Assembly (NCBI RefSeq): GCF_014652715.1
Contig: NZ_BMZI01000001.1
Location: 232,655-296,654 of the forward strand
Length of the DNA stretch: 64,000 nt
DNA from: Salinicola rhizosphaerae
GTDB taxonomy: Bacteria > Pseudomonadota > Gammaproteobacteria > Pseudomonadales > Halomonadaceae
Reading direction: 5' to 3'
The translations under genes were made by a program, and so were the position numbers. Below the pieces are notes generated by a model, which had not been told where the DNA came from, did not search any database, and worked only from the letters and a program-made list of their open reading frames with translations. Position 1 is the stretch's first letter. Every line of letters starts with the position of its first letter. Positions 26,991 to 38,460 of the stretch are shown here, piece after piece.

Positions 26991-29471
26991 TCAGGTTTCG
27001 GTGATCAGGCGATCCTCCGCCCAGGCCAGCAGGCGGTCACAGGCCGAGATCACGTCTCTCAACGGCTCACGGCACGTCGACATGCCGGCGTCCGCACCCG
27101 CCGTCTGACAGAACCTTTCCAGGGTCTCGCAGGCTGCCGTCAGCTGAGGTACGCCGCAGTATCGGCATCCGCCATGAAGCTGATGAACGGCATTCTGCAG
27201 CGCCTCGCGATCGCGTCGCTGCCAGGCAGCATAGAGCTGACGACGAGAGTTCGGCAGCTCCGCAATCAACAGATTGCGCATCTCCTCGGCCAGCGCCTCT
27301 CGGTCCCCAGTCACCTTCCGAGATGCCTGTCGGTCCACGACCGGCAGGTCGCCGTGATTGGGTACCGCTGCCGTGTCCAGCGCCTCGAGGCGCGCCATCT
27401 CGAAGGGGGGCGAGGCGATGTTCTCGGCCTGGGTTTCAGGCAGGTGGCGCCTCAGAATCGAGGCCAGTGTCGGTTCCGAGAGCGGTTTGGCCAGCAGCTC
27501 CTCGATACCGTGCTCGGCAAGTGAGCGATGCTGGTGAGCTCCTGGCGCGGCCGTCATGGCGAAAACGGGAATCTGGCGCCAGCGGCCGCCGAGGCCTCGC
27601 AGTCGCGAGACGACGTCGAAACCGTTGGCATCCGGCAGGTTCAGGTCCATGAAAACGAGGTCGACGTCGCCTTCCCGGGCGAGTGCCTCCGCTTCCACGG
27701 CACTGCCCGCGACACGGGCATCGATATCGGCGATCGAGAGCAGTGAATCGAGATAGTGCTGCGATATCTCGTCGTCATCGACCACCAGGACCCGAGGTCT
27801 GGGCGGGCTGGCGGCGCGACGCTCCTGCGCCAGCATCTTGGCCAGTGTCTTGCCGAAGATATAGCGCGACATGGGCAGCCGGACCACTTCACTCCCGGCC
27901 GGAAGCCGCCAATCGAGAGCCTGCGTCGGCGAGGCGTTGACCAGCAGCAGGCAAGGGCTGCTCATGTCATCGAAGCGCCGTTGCCAGACCGTGCTGTTCT
28001 GCGGCGCCAGGTCATCGTGGCCAATACCGATGATGGCCAGCGATTCCCGGCTACCCAGCGAGAGCACGGAGTTGGGCTCGGTCAGCTGTCGCGGACGGGC
28101 GTTCCAGCGTTTCAGTGCGTAGTCGATCAGGTGGGCCAGACGCGCATGAGGTTGCCACAGAGCGATTTCGGCGCCCTCGAGATCGAACTCGGCAGGGCGC
28201 ACGAAGGGCGGGCTGGCCTGGAGTTCGATCGTCGCGACGATCGTGGTGCCCTTTTCGGGGCGGGGACTGAGGGCGAGGGACCCGCCGAGTTCGCTGACCA
28301 GGTGCCGACAGATGGCGATGCCGACGCCCGCTTCGGCATCGTGGCCGTCCGTGTCGTCAGGTGCCGCCAGTGCCCGCGCCAGTCGCTGGCGGTCTTCGCC
28401 CCCGCCTACCGTGCCCTCATCGCTGACGCTCAGCCGCAGTCGGACGCTCTCTTCACCGCGAGACTCGAGCACGACCCGCACGACGACGTCGCCGTCTTCG
28501 CTGTATTTGACCGCGTTATTGATCAGGTTCATCAGCAGCTGGCGCACGCTGCCCTGCGGGCCGGTCAGTCGCGGCGGCACGTCGTCGTAGACGACGGTGA
28601 CCAGCGTCAGGTTCCTGGCGTGAGCCAGCGGCGCCTGCAGGCACAGGAGTTGCCACAGCAGCTCGGCGATATCGAAGGTCTGGCAGGCGCGATCCCGTCG
28701 TCGATCTCCCAGCACCTCGTCGACGGTATCCAGCAGGCCGCTGGACGCCAGATGTATCTGGCGCAGCCAGTCCCGCTGCTGCACGTCGAGCGGACTGTTT
28801 TCGAGCAGGCGGCAGAACCCGAGCAGTCCGGAAATCGGCGCGCGCAGCTCGTGGCTGGCGTGGCGAAGCTGGCGATCGGACGGGGGAGGCTCATGCGCGG
28901 CCGAGACGTCACGGTCGGCGGCAAGGTTGTCACGCGCGCGACGGCGCTGAACCTTGGCCGCCAGCGCCGCGACAGCCAGCAACAGCAGCGACAGCAGAAA
29001 CGCCACGCGATCCGGCCAGCGGGTGGGTTCGGCGCGCGCCTGGCTCGAGTCCAGTGCCAGATCGAGCCAGACGGGGTCGATCGTTGCCGCGAGCATCGAG
29101 GCGGAGAGCGGCTGTACCCAGCGGCGAAGATCGCCGGTGGTAGAAATCGACAGCTCGTTCGACAGCGACATCGGCGGTGGCAAAGCCGTGTCACCGGAGG
29201 AGTTGAGTACCTCTCCGTCGGCATTGCGTAACGTCGCGGTGACGATGGCGGGGTCGCGTGTCAGACGCGCGAGCAGCTCATCGATGGCCTCCCGGTTGCG
29301 CTGCTCGACCGCCTGGCTCAGCGAGGGCGTGAAGACGCGGTTGATGCTCTCCAGGCGGCGATCGAGGATCTGATCATTGGCGACCTGCTGCTGCCAGGCG
29401 TGCCACCCGGTCACCCCCATCAGCGCAATGCCGCTTACCATCGATGTTCGGATCAGCCAGCGTACCACCAT
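26991..29471 (-). CDS. Hybrid sensor histidine kinase, BarA/GacS type
   Basis: An 826-residue membrane sensor, probably the kinase that activates the GacA/UvrY regulator and CsrB-type small RNAs. Two membrane helices (about 5-25, and near 170 at VAFLLSLLLLAVAALAA) flank a periplasmic domain. The HisKA box HASHELRAPISGLLGF carries His207. The ATPase has a normal N box (LINNAVKYSEDG), but the G1 box reads DEGTVGGG instead of DxGxG. A degenerate first receiver lies at about 420-560. An intact receiver follows (VLVVDDDE, Asp609 in FMDLNLPD), then an HPt domain with His763 (HQLHGGCRYCG). No HAMP domain is visible. A TTG at 29558 would extend it by 29 residues. It is divergent from cysM, as gacS is in Pseudomonas. 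Confidence 0.82.
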   Translation of the reverse strand: MVVRWLIRTSMVSGIALMGVTGWHAWQQQVANDQILDRRLESINRVFTPSLSQAVEQRNREAIDELLARLTRDPAIVTATLRNADGEVLNSSGDTALPPPMSLSNELSISTTGDLRRWVQPLSASMLAATIDPVWLDLALDSSQARAEPTRWPDRVAFLLSLLLLAVAALAAKVQRRRARDNLAADRDVSAAHEPPPSDRQLRHASHELRAPISGLLGFCRLLENSPLDVQQRDWLRQIHLASSGLLDTVDEVLGDRRRDRACQTFDIAELLWQLLCLQAPLAHARNLTLVTVVYDDVPPRLTGPQGSVRQLLMNLINNAVKYSEDGDVVVRVVLESRGEESVRLRLSVSDEGTVGGGEDRQRLARALAAPDDTDGHDAEAGVGIAICRHLVSELGGSLALSPRPEKGTTIVATIELQASPPFVRPAEFDLEGAEIALWQPHARLAHLIDYALKRWNARPRQLTEPNSVLSLGSRESLAIIGIGHDDLAPQNSTVWQRRFDDMSSPCLLLVNASPTQALDWRLPAGSEVVRLPMSRYIFGKTLAKMLAQERRAASPPRPRVLVVDDDEISQHYLDSLLSIADIDARVAGSAVEAEALAREGDVDLVFMDLNLPDANGFDVVSRLRGLGGRWRQIPVFAMTAAPGAHQHRSLAEHGIEELLAKPLSEPTLASILRRHLPETQAENIASPPFEMARLEALDTAAVPNHGDLPVVDRQASRKVTGDREALAEEMRNLLIAELPNSRRQLYAAWQRRDREALQNAVHQLHGGCRYCGVPQLTAACETLERFCQTAGADAGMSTCREPLRDVISACDRLLAWAEDRLITET

Positions 29472-29774
29472 CGGGATCACTCTTGCGCCCGCCTGAAAGA
29501 GCACATCGATGCACCCGCCCAGGAAACGATTGTTGGATTCAACTGATTGTATCGGCAATTCCTGACGAAACCGTAGTCTTTGTCTTACATCGCGATCGAC
29601 AATGTCGCAATGCGTGACAGACGGTTATCGACTTATGTCGCAGTGATAGGTGGCGAGGACGCCTCGCGCTGTCGCCGGGGGCGCGCGGTTCGATATACTA
29701 AAGCCATTACCCGAAGTTCCGTCGGCCTACCGTCGAAGCGGTCTGGCTGGCCACGGCAATCAGGATATCCGCAG
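29472..29774. other. Divergent intergenic region, barA-type kinase / cysM
   Basis: A 303-bp region. An in-frame extension of the kinase to a TTG at 29558 is possible. The rest should carry both promoters; the sequence around 29690-29705 (ATATACTAAAG) looks like a -10 region for cysM. Nothing else stands out. Confidence 0.4.
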
Positions 29775-30671
29775 ATGGCATTTCCCACTCTCGCTCAGAC
29801 CGTCGGCAATACGCCTCTCGTGCGACTGGCGCGCATCAACGCCGGGCGTGACAACACGATCCTCGCCAAGCTGGAGGGCAACAATCCGGCGGGCTCGGTC
29901 AAGGATCGTCCCGCGCTTTCGATGCTGCGCGAAGCCGAAGCGCGCGGCGATATCGCGCCCGGCGATACGCTGATCGAAGCGACCTCCGGTAACACCGGCA
30001 TCGCGCTCGCGATGGCGGCAGCGGTCATGGGTTACCGCATGATTCTGATCATGCCGGACAACGCCTCCAGCGAGCGCAAGCAAGCGATGGCAGCCTACGG
30101 CGCCGAGCTGATCGGTGTCAGCAAGGAGGCCGGCATGGAAGGTGCTCGCGATCTTGCCGACGAGATGATCGGACGCGGCGAAGGCAAGCCGCTCAACCAG
30201 TTCGCCAACCCGGACAATCCTCTGGCGCACTATCGAACGACCGGGCCGGAGCTATGGGAGCAGACGGCGGGGCGCATCACCCATTTCGTCAGCGCCATGG
30301 GCACCACGGGCACGATCATGGGCACTTCCCGCTACCTGAAAGAGCGTAACCCTTCGATTCAGATCGTCGGCCTGCAGCCAGCCGACGGCGCCAGCATTGC
30401 CGGTATCCGCCGCTGGCCGGAAGCCTACCTGCCTGACATCTTCGAGCCGGCGCGCGTCGACACCGTGCTGGATATCGGTCAGCAGGAAGCCGAGGAGCAC
30501 ATGCGCCGACTGGCACGCGAGGAGGGCATTCTGGCCGGCGTCTCTTCCGGTGGTGCGCTGGCGGGTGCGTTGCGGATTGCCGAGGAGGTCGACAATGCGG
30601 TGATCGTGTTCATCGTCTGCGATCGGGGGGATCGTTATCTCTCCACCGGCCTTTACGCACCGGACGCCTGA
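29775..30671 (+). CDS. cysM: Cysteine synthase B
   Basis: A 298-residue PLP enzyme that makes cysteine from O-acetylserine and sulfide, or S-sulfocysteine from thiosulfate. The PLP lysine is Lys43 in NPAGSVKDRPA. The substrate loop is EATSGNTGIALAMAAAVMGY. The PLP-phosphate loop is seen in SAMGTTGTIMGTSRYLKE. The NPAGSVKDRPA sequence and overall length favour CysM over CysK. A longer frame reaches upstream, but the family start MAFPTLAQTVGNTPLVRL fixes 29775. It is two bases from rlmD. Confidence 0.95.
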   Translation: MAFPTLAQTVGNTPLVRLARINAGRDNTILAKLEGNNPAGSVKDRPALSMLREAEARGDIAPGDTLIEATSGNTGIALAMAAAVMGYRMILIMPDNASSERKQAMAAYGAELIGVSKEAGMEGARDLADEMIGRGEGKPLNQFANPDNPLAHYRTTGPELWEQTAGRITHFVSAMGTTGTIMGTSRYLKERNPSIQIVGLQPADGASIAGIRRWPEAYLPDIFEPARVDTVLDIGQQEAEEHMRRLAREEGILAGVSSGGALAGALRIAEEVDNAVIVFIVCDRGDRYLSTGLYAPDA

Positions 30672-30673
30672 TC

Positions 30674-32125
30674 ATGGCGATGCTGGGTAAACGCCGGACG
30701 CCCTCGACCCGCGCACGTGCTCAGGGCTCGCAGGGTGCCGAATCGCCGCTGCCTCAGGCGATCACGCCGGGCGCGCTGGTGATCGAACGCCTCGCCCACG
30801 ACGGGCGAGGCGTGACTCGCAGCGTGGTCGGCAAGACGGTCTTCGTCGATCGTGCGCTACCGGGGGAGCAGGTCGAGATTGCCGTGCATCGCGAACGACG
30901 GCGCTTCGATGAGGCGCACGTTCGCCGGCGCCTGATTGACGCCGCAACGCGGGTGACGCCCCCGTGCGAGCACTACGAGCGCTGCGGCGGCTGCGATCTA
31001 CAGCACATGGCCATCGAGGCGCAGCGCGATCACAAGCGCCAGGTGTTGACCGAGCTGCTGGCGCGTCAGGGAATCGAACCACCGCGCACGGTCGATCTGC
31101 TCAGTGGCCGTGACGCGGGTTACCGTCGACGCGCCCGGCTAGGGGTCAAGGTGTCGCGAGACGGCGAGGTCCACCTCGGTTTTCGCGTCCGTGGCAGCGA
31201 TCAGTTGATCGATATCGATAGCTGCTACGTGCTGGCGCCCTCACTGGCGGCGCTGCTGCAGCCGTTACGGCGGCAGCTCCAGTCGCTCGCGGCGCCGCGT
31301 CATGTCGGCCATATCGAGCTGCTGGCCGGTGACGACGGCGCTGCACACGTGATCGTGCGGCAGTTGCGCAGCGTTCCCGAAGACGCCCGACGCTGGGCCG
31401 AATTCGCCACGCGCGAGCGGCTGGCGCTGGCGCTGCGTGAAGGGCGTGAAGCGCCGGTGCTACGATGGCTGGGCGGTCCTGGCGCTGCGCCAGCATCGTT
31501 GACCACGCGGGTCGACGCCGGTGGGCAGCCGATTTCTCTCGGCTTCGAGCCCGGAGATTTCCTCCAGGTCAACGCCGAGATCAATCAGCAGCTCATCGAT
31601 CGTGCGCGGGAGTGGCTTGAGCTCGATGCCAGTGAACGGCTTCTCGATCTGTTCGCAGGCATCGGCAACTTTGCGCTGTCGCTCGCGCCTGACGTCGACC
31701 GCGTGACCGCTGTCGAGGGCAGTCAGGCAATGGTAGAACGCCTGAACGACAACGCGCGATGCAACGGGTTCGAAACCGTCGAGGCCCGACAGGCCGATCT
31801 TTCGACTGTTGATGGCCTGCTCGAGACGTGGCTTGCCGAGCACGATGTGGTTGTGCTGGACCCGCCGCGTGACGGCGCCGATGCTATCTGTCGCCGCCTG
31901 GGTGCGAGCGCGGCATCTCGGGTGCTCTACGTCTCCTGTGATCCGGCGTCGCTGGCACGCGATGCCGCCCATCTGCGGGAGAACGGTTTTTGTCTCGAGC
32001 GTCTGGCGATCGCCGACATGTTTCCCCATACCGCCCACCTCGAGTCCATGGTGTTGTTTTCCCGTGGCACGGCCACAGCGGTCGGTGGGCGCGATTCCGC
32101 CGCGACAAGAAGAGATAGGCGCTAA
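30674..32125 (+). CDS. rlmD: 23S rRNA (uracil-1939-C5)-methyltransferase RlmD
   Basis: A 483-residue SAM- and iron-sulfur-dependent rRNA methyltransferase (formerly RumA). The N-terminal TRAM domain is GALVIERLAHDGRGVTRSVVGKT onward. The 4Fe-4S ligands are in CEHYERCGGCDLQH plus a fourth Cys in DIDSCYVLAPS. The SAM site is LLDLFAGIGNFALSLA. The catalytic Cys sits in VLYVSCDPASLARD and the base in AHLESMVLFSR. A short basic N-terminal tail precedes TRAM. The rlmD-relA order is that of Pseudomonas; relA starts 2 bp after this stop. Confidence 0.95.
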   Translation: MAMLGKRRTPSTRARAQGSQGAESPLPQAITPGALVIERLAHDGRGVTRSVVGKTVFVDRALPGEQVEIAVHRERRRFDEAHVRRRLIDAATRVTPPCEHYERCGGCDLQHMAIEAQRDHKRQVLTELLARQGIEPPRTVDLLSGRDAGYRRRARLGVKVSRDGEVHLGFRVRGSDQLIDIDSCYVLAPSLAALLQPLRRQLQSLAAPRHVGHIELLAGDDGAAHVIVRQLRSVPEDARRWAEFATRERLALALREGREAPVLRWLGGPGAAPASLTTRVDAGGQPISLGFEPGDFLQVNAEINQQLIDRAREWLELDASERLLDLFAGIGNFALSLAPDVDRVTAVEGSQAMVERLNDNARCNGFETVEARQADLSTVDGLLETWLAEHDVVVLDPPRDGADAICRRLGASAASRVLYVSCDPASLARDAAHLRENGFCLERLAIADMFPHTAHLESMVLFSRGTATAVGGRDSAATRRDRR

Positions 32126-32127
32126 GC

Positions 32128-34374
<2,247 letters not shown>

Positions 34375-34470
34375 GTCCTGAGTCCGCATCGATTTTCCCG
34401 GGTGTCCTGACGGCCATTTCGGGCACCCGACTCTCGCCGTGACGCCTAGACGCCTACAAAAGGAGCCTCC

Positions 34471-35328
34471 ATGTCATCCGCCAGTGAACCGATGTCTCGC
34501 GACGCTTCAGAGACTCGCCACGATCTCGATGACCTGCTGACGTTGATGCGCGTGCTGCGGGACCCAGAAGCCGGATGTCCATGGGACATCAAGCAGCACT
34601 GGGAGACGATCGTGCCGCACACGCTCGAAGAGGCCTACGAGGTCGCCGATGCCATCGAGCGGCGTGCCTTCGATGAATTGCCCGGTGAACTCGGCGATCT
34701 GCTGTTTCAGGTCGTCTACTACAGTCAGTTCGGTGCCGAGGAGGGACGTTTCGATTTCGCCGATGTCGTGCACACCCTGACGGCCAAGATGCTGCGCCGC
34801 CATCCGCACGTCTTCCCGGACGGCACGCTGGCTTCTCGACGCCACGACGGCGAACTGCCAGAGTCAGAGATCAAGGCGCGCTGGGAGGCATTGAAAGCGG
34901 AAGAACGCGCGACCCGCGCTGAAGGCGTTGCCTCCGTTTCGGCACTGGATGACGTGCCGAGAGCGATGCCGGCGCTGTCGCGCGCGGCCAAACTGAGCAA
35001 GCGTGCCGCCGGTGAGGGCTTCGACTGGCCCGATGAACGCGGTGTTCTCGACAAGATCCATGAAGAGCTCGGCGAGGTAGAGGCGGCCCTGGCGGCGGGT
35101 GATCGTGAGCACGCCCGCTCGGAGGTGGGCGATCTACTCTTCGCCACCGTCAATCTTGCGCGCCGGCTGGGCTGTGACCCGGAGCAGCAGCTGCGCGAGA
35201 CCAACGCGCGCTTCGAGACGCGTTTTCGCCATGTCGAGCGCGCGCTGAGCGCGTCCGGCGCCACGATGACCGAGGCGTCGCTCGAGGAGATGGAAAGACA
35301 CTGGCAGGAAGCCAAGCGCCGCGAGTGA
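34471..35328 (+). CDS. mazG: Nucleoside triphosphate pyrophosphohydrolase MazG
   Basis: A 285-residue all-alpha NTP pyrophosphatase with two MazG repeats. The first is DPEAGCPWDIKQHWETIVPHTLEEAYEVADAI with ELPGELGDLLFQVVYYSQF; the second is GFDWPDERGVLDKIHEELGEVEAAL with EVGDLLFATVNLARRLG. The EExxE and ExxD metal motifs are present in both. In E. coli MazG lowers ppGpp in starved cells, so its place after relA makes sense. AAGGAG precedes the ATG. A weak hairpin (CGGGTG 34399-34404 / CACCCG 34424-34429) lies in the spacer after relA. Confidence 0.93.
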   Translation: MSSASEPMSRDASETRHDLDDLLTLMRVLRDPEAGCPWDIKQHWETIVPHTLEEAYEVADAIERRAFDELPGELGDLLFQVVYYSQFGAEEGRFDFADVVHTLTAKMLRRHPHVFPDGTLASRRHDGELPESEIKARWEALKAEERATRAEGVASVSALDDVPRAMPALSRAAKLSKRAAGEGFDWPDERGVLDKIHEELGEVEAALAAGDREHARSEVGDLLFATVNLARRLGCDPEQQLRETNARFETRFRHVERALSASGATMTEASLEEMERHWQEAKRRE

Positions 35329-35542
35329 GCCACTGCCGCTAACGCCGCTAACGCCGCCAACGCGGACCTTCCGGCGTGCTCCCCGATGTCGGCCTTCGAC
35401 CAATGGCGATGCCGCTTTCGTCGACAGGAGTGCCTGTGTCGTTATGCTGAACCCTTGAAGCGTTATGACGGCCTCTGTCGCGGCCGTCAGCAACGCGTTC
35501 GCCGAGCCAGCACCACGAACGCAGGCGCATGGGGAGAGCAGC

Positions 35543-38227
35543 ATGAGTGCATTCGAGGAGTCGCTTCACGAGTCGCTGCGGGAAAACGTTCGTCTTCTGG
35601 GCGATAGCCTGGGACGCACGATCGCCGCCGATCTGGGCGAGACGTTTGTCGAGCGTATCGAAACCATTCGGGCGCTAGCCAAGCAGGGTAGGCAGAGCGC
35701 CGAAGCCGAAGACCGGCGCGAGCTGATCGACTACCTGCGTGCGTTGCCGGACGCCGAGCTCCTGCCGGTCACACGTGCCTTCAATCAGTTTCTCAACTTC
35801 TCCAACATCGCCGAGCAGCACTACCGTGCCCGCTTCCGTCGCGTCGAAGACTACAAGCCCGGTACCCAGCCGGATCTTGGCGAGCTGCTCTCACGCGTTG
35901 TCGCCTCGGGTCGCACCCCGCGCGAACTGGTCGCAACGATAGCCACCATGCGGGTCGACTTGGTATTGACGGCCCACCCGACGGAAGTGATCCGGCGCAC
36001 CCTGATCCAGAAGTACGACGCGATCGATGAGTGTCTCCAGATCATCGAGTCCAGCCGAGCGCAGCCGGAGGTGCTTCGGCGGGCGCAGCATCGCCTCGAG
36101 GAGCTGATCAGCCAGTCCTGGCATACCGACGAGATTCGCCGGGAGCGTCCCACGCCGGTGGATGAGGCGAAATGGGGATTCGCCGTTATCGAAAACTCCC
36201 TGTGGCATGCCGTGCCGATGTTTCATCGCGATCTCGATGCGCTGTTGCTGGAGACGGCGGGGGAGCGATTGCCGCTGGACGCCGCGCCGATCCGCTTCGC
36301 CTCCTGGATGGGCGGGGATCGGGATGGCAACCCCAACGTGACGGCGGTCGTGACCGAAGAGGTGCTGCTTCTCGGGCGCTGGATGGCGGCGGATCTCTAT
36401 CTGCGCGATCTCGAGCAGCTGCGGGCAGAGCTCTCGATGTGGAAGGCGAGCGACGCGCTGCGCGCCGAGATCGGCGAGTCGGCGAGCGATGGCCAGCACC
36501 CGTCTGCCGAACCCTATCGCACGCTGCTCAAGCAACTGTCGGTGCAGCTCGAAGCGACGCGGGACTGGGCTCGGGCAGGTCTGGATGGCAAAACGCCCGA
36601 GCCCGCCGACATCATCGAGACGCGGGAACAGCTCGTGGCACCACTGATGACCTGCTATCGATCGCTGTGTGACGTGGGGCTGGAAACGATCGCCCACGGG
36701 GCGCTGCTCGATACGCTGCGGCGCGTCGCCGTGTTCGGCGTGACGCTGGCCAAGCTCGATGTGCGCCAGGATGGATCGCGGCACGCCGAGTGCCTCGATG
36801 AGCTGACGCAGGCGCTCGGTGTCGGCAGCTATCGCGATTGGGATGAATCGCGCCGCCAGGATTTTCTGATCGAGGAGCTGAGGTCGCCGCGGCCGCTGAT
36901 TCCGCCTCGCTGGACCTGCTCGACATCGACGCGCGAGGTGCTCGATACCTTTCGGGTCATCGGCCGCGAGCATCCCGAAACGCTGGGCACCTGTATCATC
37001 TCCATGGCACAGCAGCCCTCCGACGTTCTGGCGGTCGCGCTATTGATGAAAGAAACGGGTGAGGGCGTCAGGCTGCCGATCGCGCCGCTTTTCGAAACGC
37101 TCGATGACCTGGATCGCGCCGGCGATGTCATCGCCCGTCTGCTGGAACTGCCGGTCTATCGAGCGCTGATCGACGGTCATCAGGAAGTGATGATCGGCTA
37201 CTCCGATTCGGCCAAGGATGCCGGACAGCTGGCTGCTGCCTGGGCGCAGTATCGCGCGCAGGAGAAGCTGGTGGCGCTCTGTCGCGAGCGCGACGTCTCG
37301 CTGACGCTGTTTCACGGTCGCGGCGGCACCGTGGGACGAGGCGGCGGACCCGCTCATGCTGCCATTCTGTCGCAGCCGCCGGGGTCGGTGAATGCCAGTC
37401 TGCGGGTCACCGAGCAGGGCGAGATGATCCGTTTCAAATTCGGTCAGCCGGATATCGCGCTGCGGTCGATGGAGATCTACCTGACAGCGGTGCTGGAAGC
37501 GTCGCTGTTGCCGCCGCCGGCACCGAAACCCGAATGGCGCGAGGAGATGGACCAGCTCGCCGCGACCGCCCATCGAGCCTATGTGGAGGTGGTGCGCGAG
37601 AATGTCGACTTCGTGCCCTACTTTCGAGCCGTGACGCCGGAAGGGGCGCTGGGGCAGCTACCGCTGGGTTCGCGTCCGGCGAAGCGTCGCCAGCAGGGAG
37701 GGATCGAAACGCTGCGGGCGATTCCCTGGATCTTCGCCTGGACCCAGACTCGCCTCATGCTGCCGGCGTGGCTCGGCAGCGGCGAGGCTTTCGCCACGAG
37801 GGTCGCGCAGCCAGATGGGCTCGAGAGGCTACGCGAGATGCGCGCGGAGTGGCCGTTTTTCGGTACCTATCTGGATATGCTCGAGATGCTGCTGGCGAAA
37901 GCGGACCCGCAGATCGCCGCCTATTACGAAGAGCGCCTGGTCGATACGCGGGCGCTTCGCGAGTTGGGCCAGTCGCTGCGCCAGCGTCTGGTGGACCTCG
38001 AAGCGGTTCTGCTCGACATTCTCGATCAGCGGACGCTACTCGAGAACACACCGCTGATCCGGCAGGCGATCGACGTTCGCAATCCGTATATCGATCCGCT
38101 GCATGGCTTGCAGGCAGAGCTACTGCAGCGCAACCGGGACGCCGGGGGCGAGTTTCCGCCAGATCTCTCGCGGGCATTGATGGTGACGATGGCCGGTATC
38201 GCTGCCGGGTTGCGCAACACTGGGTGA
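35543..38227 (+). CDS. ppc: Phosphoenolpyruvate carboxylase
   Basis: An 894-residue anaplerotic enzyme that makes oxaloacetate from PEP and bicarbonate. His145 in VLTAHPTEVIRRTL corresponds to the essential His of E. coli Ppc. The PEP-binding motif is LFHGRGGTVGRGGGPAHAAIL. Other hallmarks are MGGDRDGNPNVTA, VMIGYSDSAKDAGQLAAAW, LRAIPWIFAWTQTRLMLPAWLG and a C-terminal VTMAGIAAGLRNTG, where the terminal Gly is conserved. I chose ATG 35543 with GGGGAGAG upstream, over a longer frame. A hairpin (38314-38334) follows but lacks a T-run. Confidence 0.97.
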   Translation: MSAFEESLHESLRENVRLLGDSLGRTIAADLGETFVERIETIRALAKQGRQSAEAEDRRELIDYLRALPDAELLPVTRAFNQFLNFSNIAEQHYRARFRRVEDYKPGTQPDLGELLSRVVASGRTPRELVATIATMRVDLVLTAHPTEVIRRTLIQKYDAIDECLQIIESSRAQPEVLRRAQHRLEELISQSWHTDEIRRERPTPVDEAKWGFAVIENSLWHAVPMFHRDLDALLLETAGERLPLDAAPIRFASWMGGDRDGNPNVTAVVTEEVLLLGRWMAADLYLRDLEQLRAELSMWKASDALRAEIGESASDGQHPSAEPYRTLLKQLSVQLEATRDWARAGLDGKTPEPADIIETREQLVAPLMTCYRSLCDVGLETIAHGALLDTLRRVAVFGVTLAKLDVRQDGSRHAECLDELTQALGVGSYRDWDESRRQDFLIEELRSPRPLIPPRWTCSTSTREVLDTFRVIGREHPETLGTCIISMAQQPSDVLAVALLMKETGEGVRLPIAPLFETLDDLDRAGDVIARLLELPVYRALIDGHQEVMIGYSDSAKDAGQLAAAWAQYRAQEKLVALCRERDVSLTLFHGRGGTVGRGGGPAHAAILSQPPGSVNASLRVTEQGEMIRFKFGQPDIALRSMEIYLTAVLEASLLPPPAPKPEWREEMDQLAATAHRAYVEVVRENVDFVPYFRAVTPEGALGQLPLGSRPAKRRQQGGIETLRAIPWIFAWTQTRLMLPAWLGSGEAFATRVAQPDGLERLREMRAEWPFFGTYLDMLEMLLAKADPQIAAYYEERLVDTRALRELGQSLRQRLVDLEAVLLDILDQRTLLENTPLIRQAIDVRNPYIDPLHGLQAELLQRNRDAGGEFPPDLSRALMVTMAGIAAGLRNTG

Positions 38228-38460
38228 TCGACCGTGAACGGCGCCTGAATCGAGTCGGCATGCGACCTTGACGCACGCGGTATCGGAAGTCGAGCGGTGC
38301 TATAACTGAATAGCGCCCTCCGTGAAAGAGGGCGAACCGTTTCGGCGATGCTGGCTTGCCCGGTGATTCAGCCTGCCTTCGGCACTCGAGAGCGCCAGTA
38401 CACCGACGGTGACCAGTAAACGGATGCATATGGACTGACGGTGACGGGCTGGAGTGCGGC

